Below the pieces are notes generated by a model. It searched no databases. It worked only from the letters and a program-made list of their open reading frames with translations, and had not been told where the DNA came from. Positions 6,301 to 12,032 of a DNA stretch of 12,032 nucleotides are shown in pieces. The position numbers and the translations under genes were made by a program. The stretch is from Bacillota bacterium (GTDB taxonomy: Bacteria > Bacillota_A > Clostridia > Lachnospirales > WQUN01): assembly GCA_009786175.1 (NCBI GenBank), contig WQTQ01000159.1:1-12032 (forward strand), given 5' to 3'. Each line of letters opens with the position of its first letter. The stretch's first letter is position 1.

Positions 6301-7326
6301 TTAGTACAACGAGCCGCTGTTAATTACGGGCTGGGCCTCCGAGTTTGAGCAAAGCACAACCAGAAGATTGCTTACCATCGCGGCTTTTCTTTCTTCGTCA
6401 AGTTCTACGACATTGTTTTCCGACAGCTTTTTCAACGCTGTTTGGACAATGTACACCGCGCCGTCCACTATGGTTTGTTTAGCGTCTATCAGCGCACTGG
6501 CCTGCTGTCTTTGCAGCATTGCGGCGGCAATTTCCGGCGCGTAGGAAAGGTTTGTTATTCTTGCGTCCATTATTTCCATACCCGCAAATTCTACCTTGGC
6601 TTGAATTTCATCTTTTAGGCGCATTACAACTTCATCGGACGCGCTTCTCAGGCATTTATCCTCGCTTTGGCCGTCGCGGGGCAGGTCATAAGGGTACTGG
6701 CTTACGATATTTCTTAGGGAAGAATCGCACTGGATGGAAAGGAATTCGATAAAATTGTCTACGTTAAACATTGCTTTTGCCGTGTCCACTATCCGCCAAA
6801 CAACTACAGTGTCGATAATTACCGGGTTGCCCAGCAAGTCGTTAATTCGTTGTTTGTCGTTGTTTAGCGTTTTTGCTTTTAGGGAAATTCTTTTGTTAAC
6901 GCCCAGGTTGCCAAGGGAACTTAGAGTATTGTCGATGTCGCTAATCCCGGTTTTGCTTGGCTTGGAAATATTTGCGGCACCGGATGTGGGCTGCCCTGTG
7001 TCGCTTTTAAATGCTGTGGAAAATGGGTTTACAAAGAAAAACCCGGGCCCGTGTAAAGTGCCGTTGTATTTGCCCAAAAATACAAGAACATAAGCCTCCT
7101 GAGGGCGTAGTGTGCAACAGCCTGCGTAAATAACCCACGAAATAACTGTTGCGTAAATAAAGCACACTACAAGGAGGAGTACATTGTCCCCCGCCCCATT
7201 TACAAAGCCCAACACAATTCCCCCAATGGACGCAAGCAGTAGTAATGTGTTAATTACTAAAATTGGTAAACCTGCAGTACTCCACGCTTTTTTCTCTACG
7301 ATGTTAGAAAAAGTTTCATTTCTCAT
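6301..7326 (-). CDS. SPFH / band-7 domain membrane protein
   Basis: The product has 341 aa. Two hydrophobic segments (about 19-42 and 48-71) form an N-terminal membrane hairpin. They are followed by LRPQEAYVLVFLGKYNGTLHGPGFFFVNPF, the start of an SPFH/band-7 domain that runs to roughly residue 290, including an ALIDAKQTIVDGA helix near the end. Proteins of this stomatin/flotillin-like group oligomerise on membranes and scaffold microdomains or protease complexes; the substrate here cannot be read from the sequence. The start ATG follows AAAGGAG (complement of 7334-7341). It is the first gene of a two-gene unit with the RHH protein. No NfeD-type protease partner is adjacent. Confidence 0.87.
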   Translation of the reverse strand: MRNETFSNIVEKKAWSTAGLPILVINTLLLLASIGGIVLGFVNGAGDNVLLLVVCFIYATVISWVIYAGCCTLRPQEAYVLVFLGKYNGTLHGPGFFFVNPFSTAFKSDTGQPTSGAANISKPSKTGISDIDNTLSSLGNLGVNKRISLKAKTLNNDKQRINDLLGNPVIIDTVVVWRIVDTAKAMFNVDNFIEFLSIQCDSSLRNIVSQYPYDLPRDGQSEDKCLRSASDEVVMRLKDEIQAKVEFAGMEIMDARITNLSYAPEIAAAMLQRQQASALIDAKQTIVDGAVYIVQTALKKLSENNVVELDEERKAAMVSNLLVVLCSNSEAQPVINSGSLY

Positions 7327-7349
7327 GGTATAGCTCCTTTCGGTTATTT

Positions 7350-7368
7350 TGATATCAAAATGATATCA
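7350..7368. promoter_or_regulatory. Operator pair 1: two TGATATCA palindromes, 11 bp apart
   Basis: TGATATCA occurs at 7350-7357 and 7361-7368, with centres 11 bp apart, about one helical turn. The second copy overlaps the -10 box of the SPFH promoter (minus strand TATCAT, 7360-7365), and the first lies just downstream near the start site. Dimers of an RHH protein bound side by side on one DNA face would block RNA polymerase. The repeat is seen directly; assigning the adjacent RHH protein as ligand is inference. Confidence 0.65.
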
Positions 7369-7388
7369 CATTGTTTTTCTACTGTCAA
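7360..7388 (-). promoter_or_regulatory. Promoter of the SPFH-RHH unit
   Basis: On the minus strand a consensus TTGACA (7383-7388) is followed after 17 bp by TATCAT (7360-7365), preceded by the extended -10 TG. An AAAAATTTTT tract (7390-7399) abuts the -35 box. Transcription would start near 7353, about 27 nt before the SPFH start codon. Confidence 0.85.
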
Positions 7389-7399
7389 GAAAAATTTTT
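7386..7399 (-). repeat. Second copy of the A/T-tract 14-mer at a -35 box
   Basis: On the minus strand this is AAAAATTTTTCTTG, identical to the plus-strand motif at 282-295. It again runs into the -35 hexamer, here TTGACA. Confidence 0.5.
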
Positions 7400-7400
7400 C

Positions 7401-7440
7401 ACCCCCTGATATCACATTCATCAATATGATATCAGGGGGT
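7401..7440. promoter_or_regulatory. Operator pair 2: 14-bp perfect inverted repeat containing TGATATCA
   Basis: ACCCCCTGATATCA (7401-7414) and TGATATCAGGGGGT (7427-7440) form a perfect 14-bp inverted repeat with a 12-nt spacer. Each arm ends in the same TGATATCA found at the SPFH promoter, here with centres 20 bp apart (about two turns). The element lies between the divergent SPFH and ABC-F-leader promoters and could influence either. It is unlikely to be a terminator because no T-run follows directly on either strand. Confidence 0.6.
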
Positions 7441-7481
7441 AAGTTAAATACCAGGTAGGAACAATCCCACAAAATTCATGA

Positions 7482-7510
7482 TTGAAATTTGCACCCAAAT
7501 ATGATACATT
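7482..7510 (+). promoter_or_regulatory. Promoter of the ABC-F leader transcript
   Basis: TTGAAA (7482-7487) is followed after 17 bp by TACATT (7505-7510) with an extended TG (7502-7503). An overlapping alternative is TTGCAC (7489-7494) with AATAAT (7512-7517), also at 17 bp. Either would start transcription some 25-30 nt before the leader ORF and give a leader of roughly 400 nt ahead of the ABC-F gene. Confidence 0.55.
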
Positions 7511-7545
7511 TAATAATAACTTTTGATCGAAAGGTGGTGAGAGGT

Positions 7546-7818
7546 ATGAAACAATCTTATTTTACAGGCGTTATGGAATTATTTCCCGGTAGTGATGTCG
7601 TCCGTAAATACTCATTCAAAGCAATGCGTTTAGGGGATAACTATGCCCATTTGGCTGTTATTTGCCCTATTCGCGCAGCACTTTTTGCACTGTTAAGGGT
7701 GGAGTCTGCCCTTTTGGCAGTTGCAAATCGTCAGCTGGCTCATGGTTTTGTTATTTCAAGGGAGAAGTCTGCCCTTTTCGCAAACAAGATTGTTTTGAAT
7801 GCCTGTCACCACATATAG
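7546..7818 (+). CDS. Leader ORF of unknown function, 90 aa, upstream of the ABC-F gene
   Basis: ATG 7546 follows AAAGGTGG at 8 nt. The product begins MKQSYFTGVMELFPGSDV and is not recognised as any known family. The first half reads like a real protein. The second half holds similar short blocks (AALFALL, SALLAVA, SALFANK) encoded by direct DNA repeats, which suggests that the DNA or RNA itself may be what is selected. A longer in-frame start at ATG 7489 lies within the promoter region and is not preferred. The stop TAG is at the base of a small hairpin and 32 nt before the attenuator-like terminator. Position and length suggest a leader whose translation could be sensed, as in other antibiotic-inducible leaders, but this is not shown. 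Alternatively it is a decayed gene remnant. Confidence 0.42.
   Translation: MKQSYFTGVMELFPGSDVVRKYSFKAMRLGDNYAHLAVICPIRAALFALLRVESALLAVANRQLAHGFVISREKSALFANKIVLNACHHI
7695..7783 (+). repeat. Two in-frame direct repeats with AGTCTGCCCTTTT core
   Basis: AAGGG-N4/5-AGTCTGCCCTTTT-N-GCA occurs at 7695-7719 and 7758-7783. The AGTCTGCCCTTTT cores are 63 bp (21 codons) apart. A weaker related block, CAGCACTTTTTGCA, precedes them at about 7676-7689. Each unit can pair AAGGG with CCCTT as a small hairpin followed by T residues. Its GTCTGC is complementary to GCAGAC in the 5' arm of the downstream terminator. Confidence 0.55.
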
Positions 7819-7834
7819 CGGCTTAATTTCCGCT
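7817..7834 (+). other. Small hairpin at the end of the leader ORF
   Basis: AGCGG (7817-7821) pairs with CCGCT (7830-7834) around an 8-nt loop. It begins within the leader ORF stop codon and precedes the terminator by 16 nt. A role in pausing or antitermination is possible but rests only on position. Confidence 0.35.
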
Positions 7835-7850
7835 CCTTTGTGTTTGGTAG

Positions 7851-7887
7851 CCCTGCGCAGACAAAACGGTCTGTACAGGGTATTTTT
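7851..7887 (+). terminator. Attenuator-like terminator upstream of the ABC-F gene
   Basis: The outer stem CCCTG/CAGGG (7851-7855 with 7876-7880) and inner stem CAGAC/GTCTG (7858-7862 with 7869-7873) are separated by a 2x2 internal loop and closed by AAAACG. TATTTTT follows (7881-7887). It ends 27 nt before the ABC-F start codon, so most transcripts would stop here unless it is disrupted. This is the layout of transcription attenuation described for several ABC-F resistance genes. Confidence 0.7.
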
Positions 7888-7914
7888 ATGCGCAAATATA
7901 AAGGAGATTTTATT

Positions 7915-9831
7915 ATGATTGATATAGCGGTAAACGAATTGCATAAATATTACGGCTCAAACCATGTGCTGAAAGGCATTACGTTTGAGGTTTACAGTGG
8001 TGAAAAAATTGGGTTACTTGGCAAGAACGGCTCGGGTAAAACCACGCTGTTCAAAATCATCGCGGGGGATGAGCTTTACGAAAGCGGGAGTTTGTCCAAA
8101 GCATCGGGTAAAAAGGTGGAAATTCTTGCTCAAATTCCTGACTTCGGCGAAACCGATACGGTGGAGGACATTTTGTATTCATCCTTCGCCGAGATTATCG
8201 AAATTGGGGAAGCGATGAAAAAAATCGAGGGAAGCTTCGCCCCGGGTTGCATGGGCGGACAGCAGGCGCAGCTTGCAACCAGCCAGTCTGCGTTGCAACA
8301 ATATGGGAAATTGATGGGGGAGTATGAACGGCTCGGAGGATATGAAGTAGATGTCCGGGTAGAAAAAATCTGCGGCGGCATGAATATCGGGGAAAATTTA
8401 CGCAAAAGCCCGTTCAGGCTATTAAGCGGCGGCGAAAAAACGAGGGTGAACTTGGCGCGGATTCTTTTGCGTGACTGCGATATTCTACTACTTGACGAGC
8501 CTACGAACCATCTTGACTTGACTTCGCTTGAATGGCTTGAAAAGTTTCTGCGTGATTTCAAGGGAACAGTCTTTGTTATATCCCACGACAGGGTTTTTCT
8601 TGATAACGTGGTTACGCGGATTATCGAACTTGACGGCGGCAGGGCAAATTTCTATTCCGGCAACTATTCGTTTTACGTTGAGGAAAAAGAACAGCGATAC
8701 CTTACGCAAGCAGAGCAATATAAGCAACAGCAAAGAAAAATTAAGCAGCTTCAAAAAGCCATTGCAAGGTTGAAAGTGTGGCATAGCCTCAACAGCACTT
8801 CCGGCCACGACAAGCGGTTCAAGGCCATCGAGAAAAGCATCGAGCAAATGGAAAAAGTCGAAAAACCTATTACGTCAAAGAAAATGGCAGAGGATTTCAA
8901 CAGCGGCGGTCATGCGGCGAAGCAGCTTGTATCGTTCGATTCCGTAATCAAAGGCTATGGAACGAATGTGCTATTGGATGATGTCAGTATTATCATCGGT
9001 AGAAACGACAGCATCGCCTTAATCGGCGCGAACGGCTGCGGCAAAACCACGCTTATACGGCTGATAATGGACGAAGAACCCTGCGACAGCGGTATTGTAA
9101 AAGTAAGCACCAACGTAAAAATTGCGTATATGCCGCAAATTATCCGATTTGATGATGAAAACGCGACGATTCTTGAAGCCTTACGCAATGTAACAGGGCT
9201 GCCCGAAGAAAGAAACCGCGCTATTCTCGCCGGTTTCCGTTTTAAAGCCCCGGATGTAATAAAAAAAGTCGGCAACCTTTCCGGCGGCGAAAAAAGCCGC
9301 TTAAAGCTGTGCCTGCTTATGCAGAACAAAGCGAATTTTTTGATTCTTGACGAACCGACAAACCATCTTGACATAGAATCGCGCGAATGGATTGAGGAAG
9401 CCGTAGCCGACTTCGAGGGGACAATGTTGTTCATATCCCATGACCGATATTTTTTGAATAAGTTCGCATCGCGGATATGGAGCATGAAGGACGGCAGGAT
9501 TACCGATTTCCACGGTAGTTTTGATGATTTCTTGAAATTTTCGGCGAATGACAACAAGACCAATTTACCTGTAACCGACAAGAAAAAGAAGAAACCCGCC
9601 GTTAAACCTAAGCAGCCGCCCGTCAAAAAAGTATCGGTAGAAACGTTAATTTACGAAGCGGAAACGGAACTGGGAAAAGTTAATGCTGAAATAGAAGCAG
9701 GAATATTAAGTACCGACTATGAACGGCTAAAACCGATGTACGAAAAAAAACAAGAGCTTGAAGAACAGATTGAAGCCCTGTACAGCGAATGGACAGAAGA
9801 AGGCGAGAACGGGGGCCATGGCAATGCATAA
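7915..9831 (+). CDS. ABC-F family ATPase (ribosome-acting)
   Basis: The 638-aa protein has two ABC domains and no membrane segments. Domain 1 has Walker A GKNGSGKT (36-43), LSGGE (170-174) and LLLDEPTNHLD with E195. Domain 2 has Walker A GANGCGKT (371-378), LSGGE (455-459) and LILDEPTNHLD with E480. A charged interdomain linker (about 245-330) would be the arm reaching toward P-site tRNA. A lysine-rich stretch (556-572) and a C-terminal coiled coil follow. ABC-F proteins bind the ribosomal E site; some free stalled ribosomes or dislodge antibiotics, others are housekeeping (YdiF/Uup types). Which applies cannot be settled by eye, but the leader with attenuator favours an inducible protection role. 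ATG 7915 is chosen for its AAGGAG; ATG 7888 in the terminator tail lacks one. The 3' end overlaps the permease gene. Confidence 0.92.
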   Translation: MIDIAVNELHKYYGSNHVLKGITFEVYSGEKIGLLGKNGSGKTTLFKIIAGDELYESGSLSKASGKKVEILAQIPDFGETDTVEDILYSSFAEIIEIGEAMKKIEGSFAPGCMGGQQAQLATSQSALQQYGKLMGEYERLGGYEVDVRVEKICGGMNIGENLRKSPFRLLSGGEKTRVNLARILLRDCDILLLDEPTNHLDLTSLEWLEKFLRDFKGTVFVISHDRVFLDNVVTRIIELDGGRANFYSGNYSFYVEEKEQRYLTQAEQYKQQQRKIKQLQKAIARLKVWHSLNSTSGHDKRFKAIEKSIEQMEKVEKPITSKKMAEDFNSGGHAAKQLVSFDSVIKGYGTNVLLDDVSIIIGRNDSIALIGANGCGKTTLIRLIMDEEPCDSGIVKVSTNVKIAYMPQIIRFDDENATILEALRNVTGLPEERNRAILAGFRFKAPDVIKKVGNLSGGEKSRLKLCLLMQNKANFLILDEPTNHLDIESREWIEEAVADFEGTMLFISHDRYFLNKFASRIWSMKDGRITDFHGSFDDFLKFSANDNKTNLPVTDKKKKKPAVKPKQPPVKKVSVETLIYEAETELGKVNAEIEAGILSTDYERLKPMYEKKQELEEQIEALYSEWTEEGENGGHGNA

Positions 9832-10591
9832 ATACATCATAACCGCCCGCACAGCTTTACACGCCCAAACCAACGGCGGGATTATCTATATGTTTCCGCA
9901 AATTCTAATAAAAGTCATATACCTTGTTCCGCTGATGTTTATATGGCGCATTATTACGGCAGACGGTATTGACGCGGGTATGACCTTAACACAGCTTTTA
10001 ACCTACACCTATGTAAACGCACTGCTGGCGCATATCACCATCGTAAGCACTTTTATTAACGACTGGGACTCGGCGGGCAATGTCATACCCCTGTTTACCC
10101 GCCCCATGTCGGTTTTCGGGCAAGTTATTTCGCGCACGGTTGGCGAATGGGTTCCGACGCTGCTTATGTTCACCCTGCCAATGGCAATCGTCGCGCCGTT
10201 TTTCGGGATACAAATTGTCCCGCAGACAGTTTGGGTAATCCCGTCGCTGATTTTATGCGCGTCGCTGGGCTTTGCCTTAGAATTCATATTTTTCTGCTTT
10301 ACCTTAAAAGTCCGGCACGTTGTATGGCTGATGTGGGTTATTCGCGGGGCAGTCGTTTCATTTTTTTCCGGAACGGTCATCCCGTTCAGGATACTGCCCT
10401 TTGGCATGGACAGATGGATGGTCTATCAGCCTTTCGGAAGCCTTGGCGGCGCAACCCTTTCACTTTACGTTGGCACCACCGAACCGTTACAGATTATCTC
10501 AATACAAATATTTTGGAACGTTGTTTTATGGAGCATAGCGGTTGTATGGTTTAAAAAATCACGAGAAGGGATGGTGAGCTTCGGTGGGTAA
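9818..10591 (+). CDS. ABC-2-type exporter permease, first subunit
   Basis: The 257-aa integral membrane protein has about six hydrophobic segments (roughly 25-45, 56-78, 107-129, 138-162, 168-190, 228-250). It carries the PLFTRPMSVFGQ loop (91-102) seen in permeases of the uncharacterised ABC-2 group that work as a pair with a COG4586-type ATPase. It starts at ATG 9818, inside the last codons of the ABC-F gene, which overlap it by 14 nt; ATG 9824 is an equally possible start. A longer in-frame start at 9758 is rejected because it lies deeper in the ABC-F gene and adds a charged, non-homologous tail. The substrate is unknown. Confidence 0.82.
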   Translation: MAMHKYIITARTALHAQTNGGIIYMFPQILIKVIYLVPLMFIWRIITADGIDAGMTLTQLLTYTYVNALLAHITIVSTFINDWDSAGNVIPLFTRPMSVFGQVISRTVGEWVPTLLMFTLPMAIVAPFFGIQIVPQTVWVIPSLILCASLGFALEFIFFCFTLKVRHVVWLMWVIRGAVVSFFSGTVIPFRILPFGMDRWMVYQPFGSLGGATLSLYVGTTEPLQIISIQIFWNVVLWSIAVVWFKKSREGMVSFGG

Positions 10592-11417
10592 AGTTACATT
10601 AATACGCTGGCTTCAGATTCTTGGCATATACGCAAAAATGGATATGGCGGCGTTATTCCGCGACACAAAATTCATGTTGGTTGCCTTGCTTGCGGACATA
10701 GCCTCGGACATATCTGCAATATCCGGTATATTTCTGCTTGCGTGGCGGTTTGACGGCATCGGCGGCCTTGATAGGTTTGAAATACTGTTCATGCTTGCTT
10801 ACGGAAGCGTCGTAAACGGCGTAATCGGGGTTATAGACCGCGGCAACGCATCATTTCCGAGCCGTATCATTGGGCGCGGGCAATGGGAGCATATGTTTAT
10901 CATGCCGTTACCATATACCGTGCAAATGTTTGGTTTCTTCCCGTTTACATGCTCCGGCAGGTTTGTTTCGGGCGTTATCTTGATGGCCGCAGCTGTAATC
11001 AATTTGCCCGCCTTGCCCGTTTGGTGGATTGCCTTGTTAATCGGAAATATACTCATCAGCATAATCATCGTTGTGGCTTTGTCATATCTCGTGTCCAGTA
11101 CGGCGTTTTATGCCCCAGTACAATGCGAGGAAATATCAAGTTCGGTAAGGTACAGCGTGGAATATACCGCCACATTTCCGTTGTCGGGTATGCCGCTTTA
11201 CATGAGAATGCCGCTGCTGACCATTTTCCCGGCCGGACTGATTGCGTGGCTACCCACGTTGATTATCCTTGGCAAAGTACCGGCATTCACAAACCTCTAC
11301 CCAATACTATTCGCGGTGCTGTTATCGCTTACCGCCGCACATTTCTTCAAGAAAGGATTCAAATATTATGTCAAAAAAGGGATTAACCGTTACCACGCAG
11401 GCGGACACCGCAGTTAA
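10584..11417 (+). CDS. ABC-2-type exporter permease, second subunit
   Basis: The 277-aa membrane protein has five or six hydrophobic segments, the first near residues 31-54. Between the second and third lies GRGQWEHMFIMPLPYTVQMFG, the counterpart of the G-x-x-D/E-x-x-L-x-x-P-L-P loop of this permease group. It begins with GTG 10584, overlapping the previous stop by 8 nt, with purine-rich GGTGAG a few bases upstream. Its 3' end overlaps the ATPase gene by 50 nt. It presumably forms a heterodimeric channel with the first permease. Confidence 0.82.
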   Translation: MGKVTLIRWLQILGIYAKMDMAALFRDTKFMLVALLADIASDISAISGIFLLAWRFDGIGGLDRFEILFMLAYGSVVNGVIGVIDRGNASFPSRIIGRGQWEHMFIMPLPYTVQMFGFFPFTCSGRFVSGVILMAAAVINLPALPVWWIALLIGNILISIIIVVALSYLVSSTAFYAPVQCEEISSSVRYSVEYTATFPLSGMPLYMRMPLLTIFPAGLIAWLPTLIILGKVPAFTNLYPILFAVLLSLTAAHFFKKGFKYYVKKGINRYHAGGHRS

Positions 11418-12032
11418 GGCACGAAACACTGCTGTTTATGTAGACGGTGTAACAAAAGTATTCGAGCAATGGCAGCGTGAAAATGCGGGCAAAGCTCTGT
11501 TCAAAAATTTATTTAAGCCGCAGAAGAAAATCGTTACCGCTTTAGATAACGTGACATTTATTGCAGAGCGCGGCGAATTTATTGCATACGCCGGGCCAAA
11601 CGGCGCAGGAAAAAGCACAACCATGAAACTGCTTGCGGGAATGCTTCAACCGACAGTAGGAAACGTTAGCGTGTTGGGTATGTCGCCCGAAAAAGACCGC
11701 ATAAAACTAATGGGCAAACTGGGCGTATTATTTGGCAACCGTACGGAATTGTGGTGGGACCACCCTGTATCACAAAGTTTTGAGTGGAAAAAGGTTGTTT
11801 GGGATATTCCGGACGAAGTTTACAAACGTAATCTTGAGATGGTTGTGGAATTACTGGACATCGGCGGTTTGCTAAAAACCTTCGCCCGTGAATTATCCCT
11901 CGGCCAGCGCATGAGGGCCGACCTTGCAATGATGCTGTTACACTCGCCAGAGTTAATTTTGCTTGATGAACCGACGCTTGGGCTTGATGTTGTGGCAAAG
12001 CGGCAAATGATAGATTTTCTCAAAAAGATTAA
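11368..12032 (+). CDS. ABC exporter ATPase, partial (COG4586-like)
   Basis: Codons 1-221 are present and the C-terminus is cut by the window edge. After a polar tail of about 20 residues come VYVDGVTKVF, the long LFKNLFKPQKK insertion typical of this ATPase group, Walker A GPNGAGKST (76-84), GNRTELWWDHP (the Q-loop region with its characteristic double Trp), the signature LSLGQRMRADLA from 176, and Walker B LILLDEPTLGLD with E201. The ATG overlaps the second permease by 50 nt behind AAGAAAGGA. It would energise the two permeases. The specific group assignment is from memory of the WWD and LF motifs. Confidence 0.9.
   Translation, partial: MSKKGLTVTTQADTAVKARNTAVYVDGVTKVFEQWQRENAGKALFKNLFKPQKKIVTALDNVTFIAERGEFIAYAGPNGAGKSTTMKLLAGMLQPTVGNVSVLGMSPEKDRIKLMGKLGVLFGNRTELWWDHPVSQSFEWKKVVWDIPDEVYKRNLEMVVELLDIGGLLKTFARELSLGQRMRADLAMMLLHSPELILLDEPTLGLDVVAKRQMIDFLKKI

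Noticed and set aside
7401..7440. Inverted repeat as a bidirectional terminator
   Set aside because: There is no T-run immediately after the stem on either strand, and both flanking units are transcribed away from it.
7546..7783. Short repeats as a CRISPR array or an insertion-sequence end
   Set aside because: There are only two or three degenerate units with no constant-length spacers, no transposase, and no target-site duplication. No mobile element was recognised elsewhere in the window.

Overview
The window looks like the chromosome of a Clostridia-type Firmicute of moderate GC. This rests on strong purine-rich ribosome binding sites, a PyrK-dependent class 1B dihydroorotate dehydrogenase, a CxxC-type ribosomal protein L28, and an ABC-F protein. 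The species cannot be named from the sequence alone.

Layout. Positions 1-273 (minus strand) hold the start of rpmB and a tRNA-Trp behind a consensus promoter. Positions 282-547 (plus strand) hold the pyrB control region: a promoter, a 33-codon leader ORF with its own Shine-Dalgarno, and an intrinsic terminator whose 5' arm contains the leader stop codon. This is the arrangement expected of translation-coupled, nucleotide-sensitive attenuation. Positions 548-6120 are a compact pyrimidine operon, pyrB-pyrC-pyrK-(QueG-like Fe-S protein)-pyrD-pyrE. Its last genes overlap end to start, and its terminator lies inside the convergent neighbour. The operon covers carbamoyl phosphate to OMP; carAB, pyrF and pyrR are not in the window.

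Positions 6117-7440 (minus strand) hold a two-gene unit: an SPFH/band-7 membrane protein followed by a 60-aa ribbon-helix-helix (RHH) DNA-binding protein. Four copies of the palindrome TGATATCA lie upstream. One is built into the -10 box, and two sit at the inner ends of a 14-bp inverted repeat. The RHH protein probably represses its own operon.

Positions 7482-12032 (plus strand) hold a long leader (about 400 nt) with a 90-codon ORF of unknown function, in-frame direct repeats and a second attenuator-like terminator. After it come an ABC-F ATPase, two ABC-2-type permeases and the start of their ATPase, all overlapping. The ABC-F protein is thus translationally coupled to an exporter, and the leader suggests that the unit is induced by a translation-related signal, possibly a ribosome-targeting compound.

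The points most worth following are the two leader/attenuator systems, the TGATATCA operator set, and the divergent Fe-S protein inside the pyr operon.
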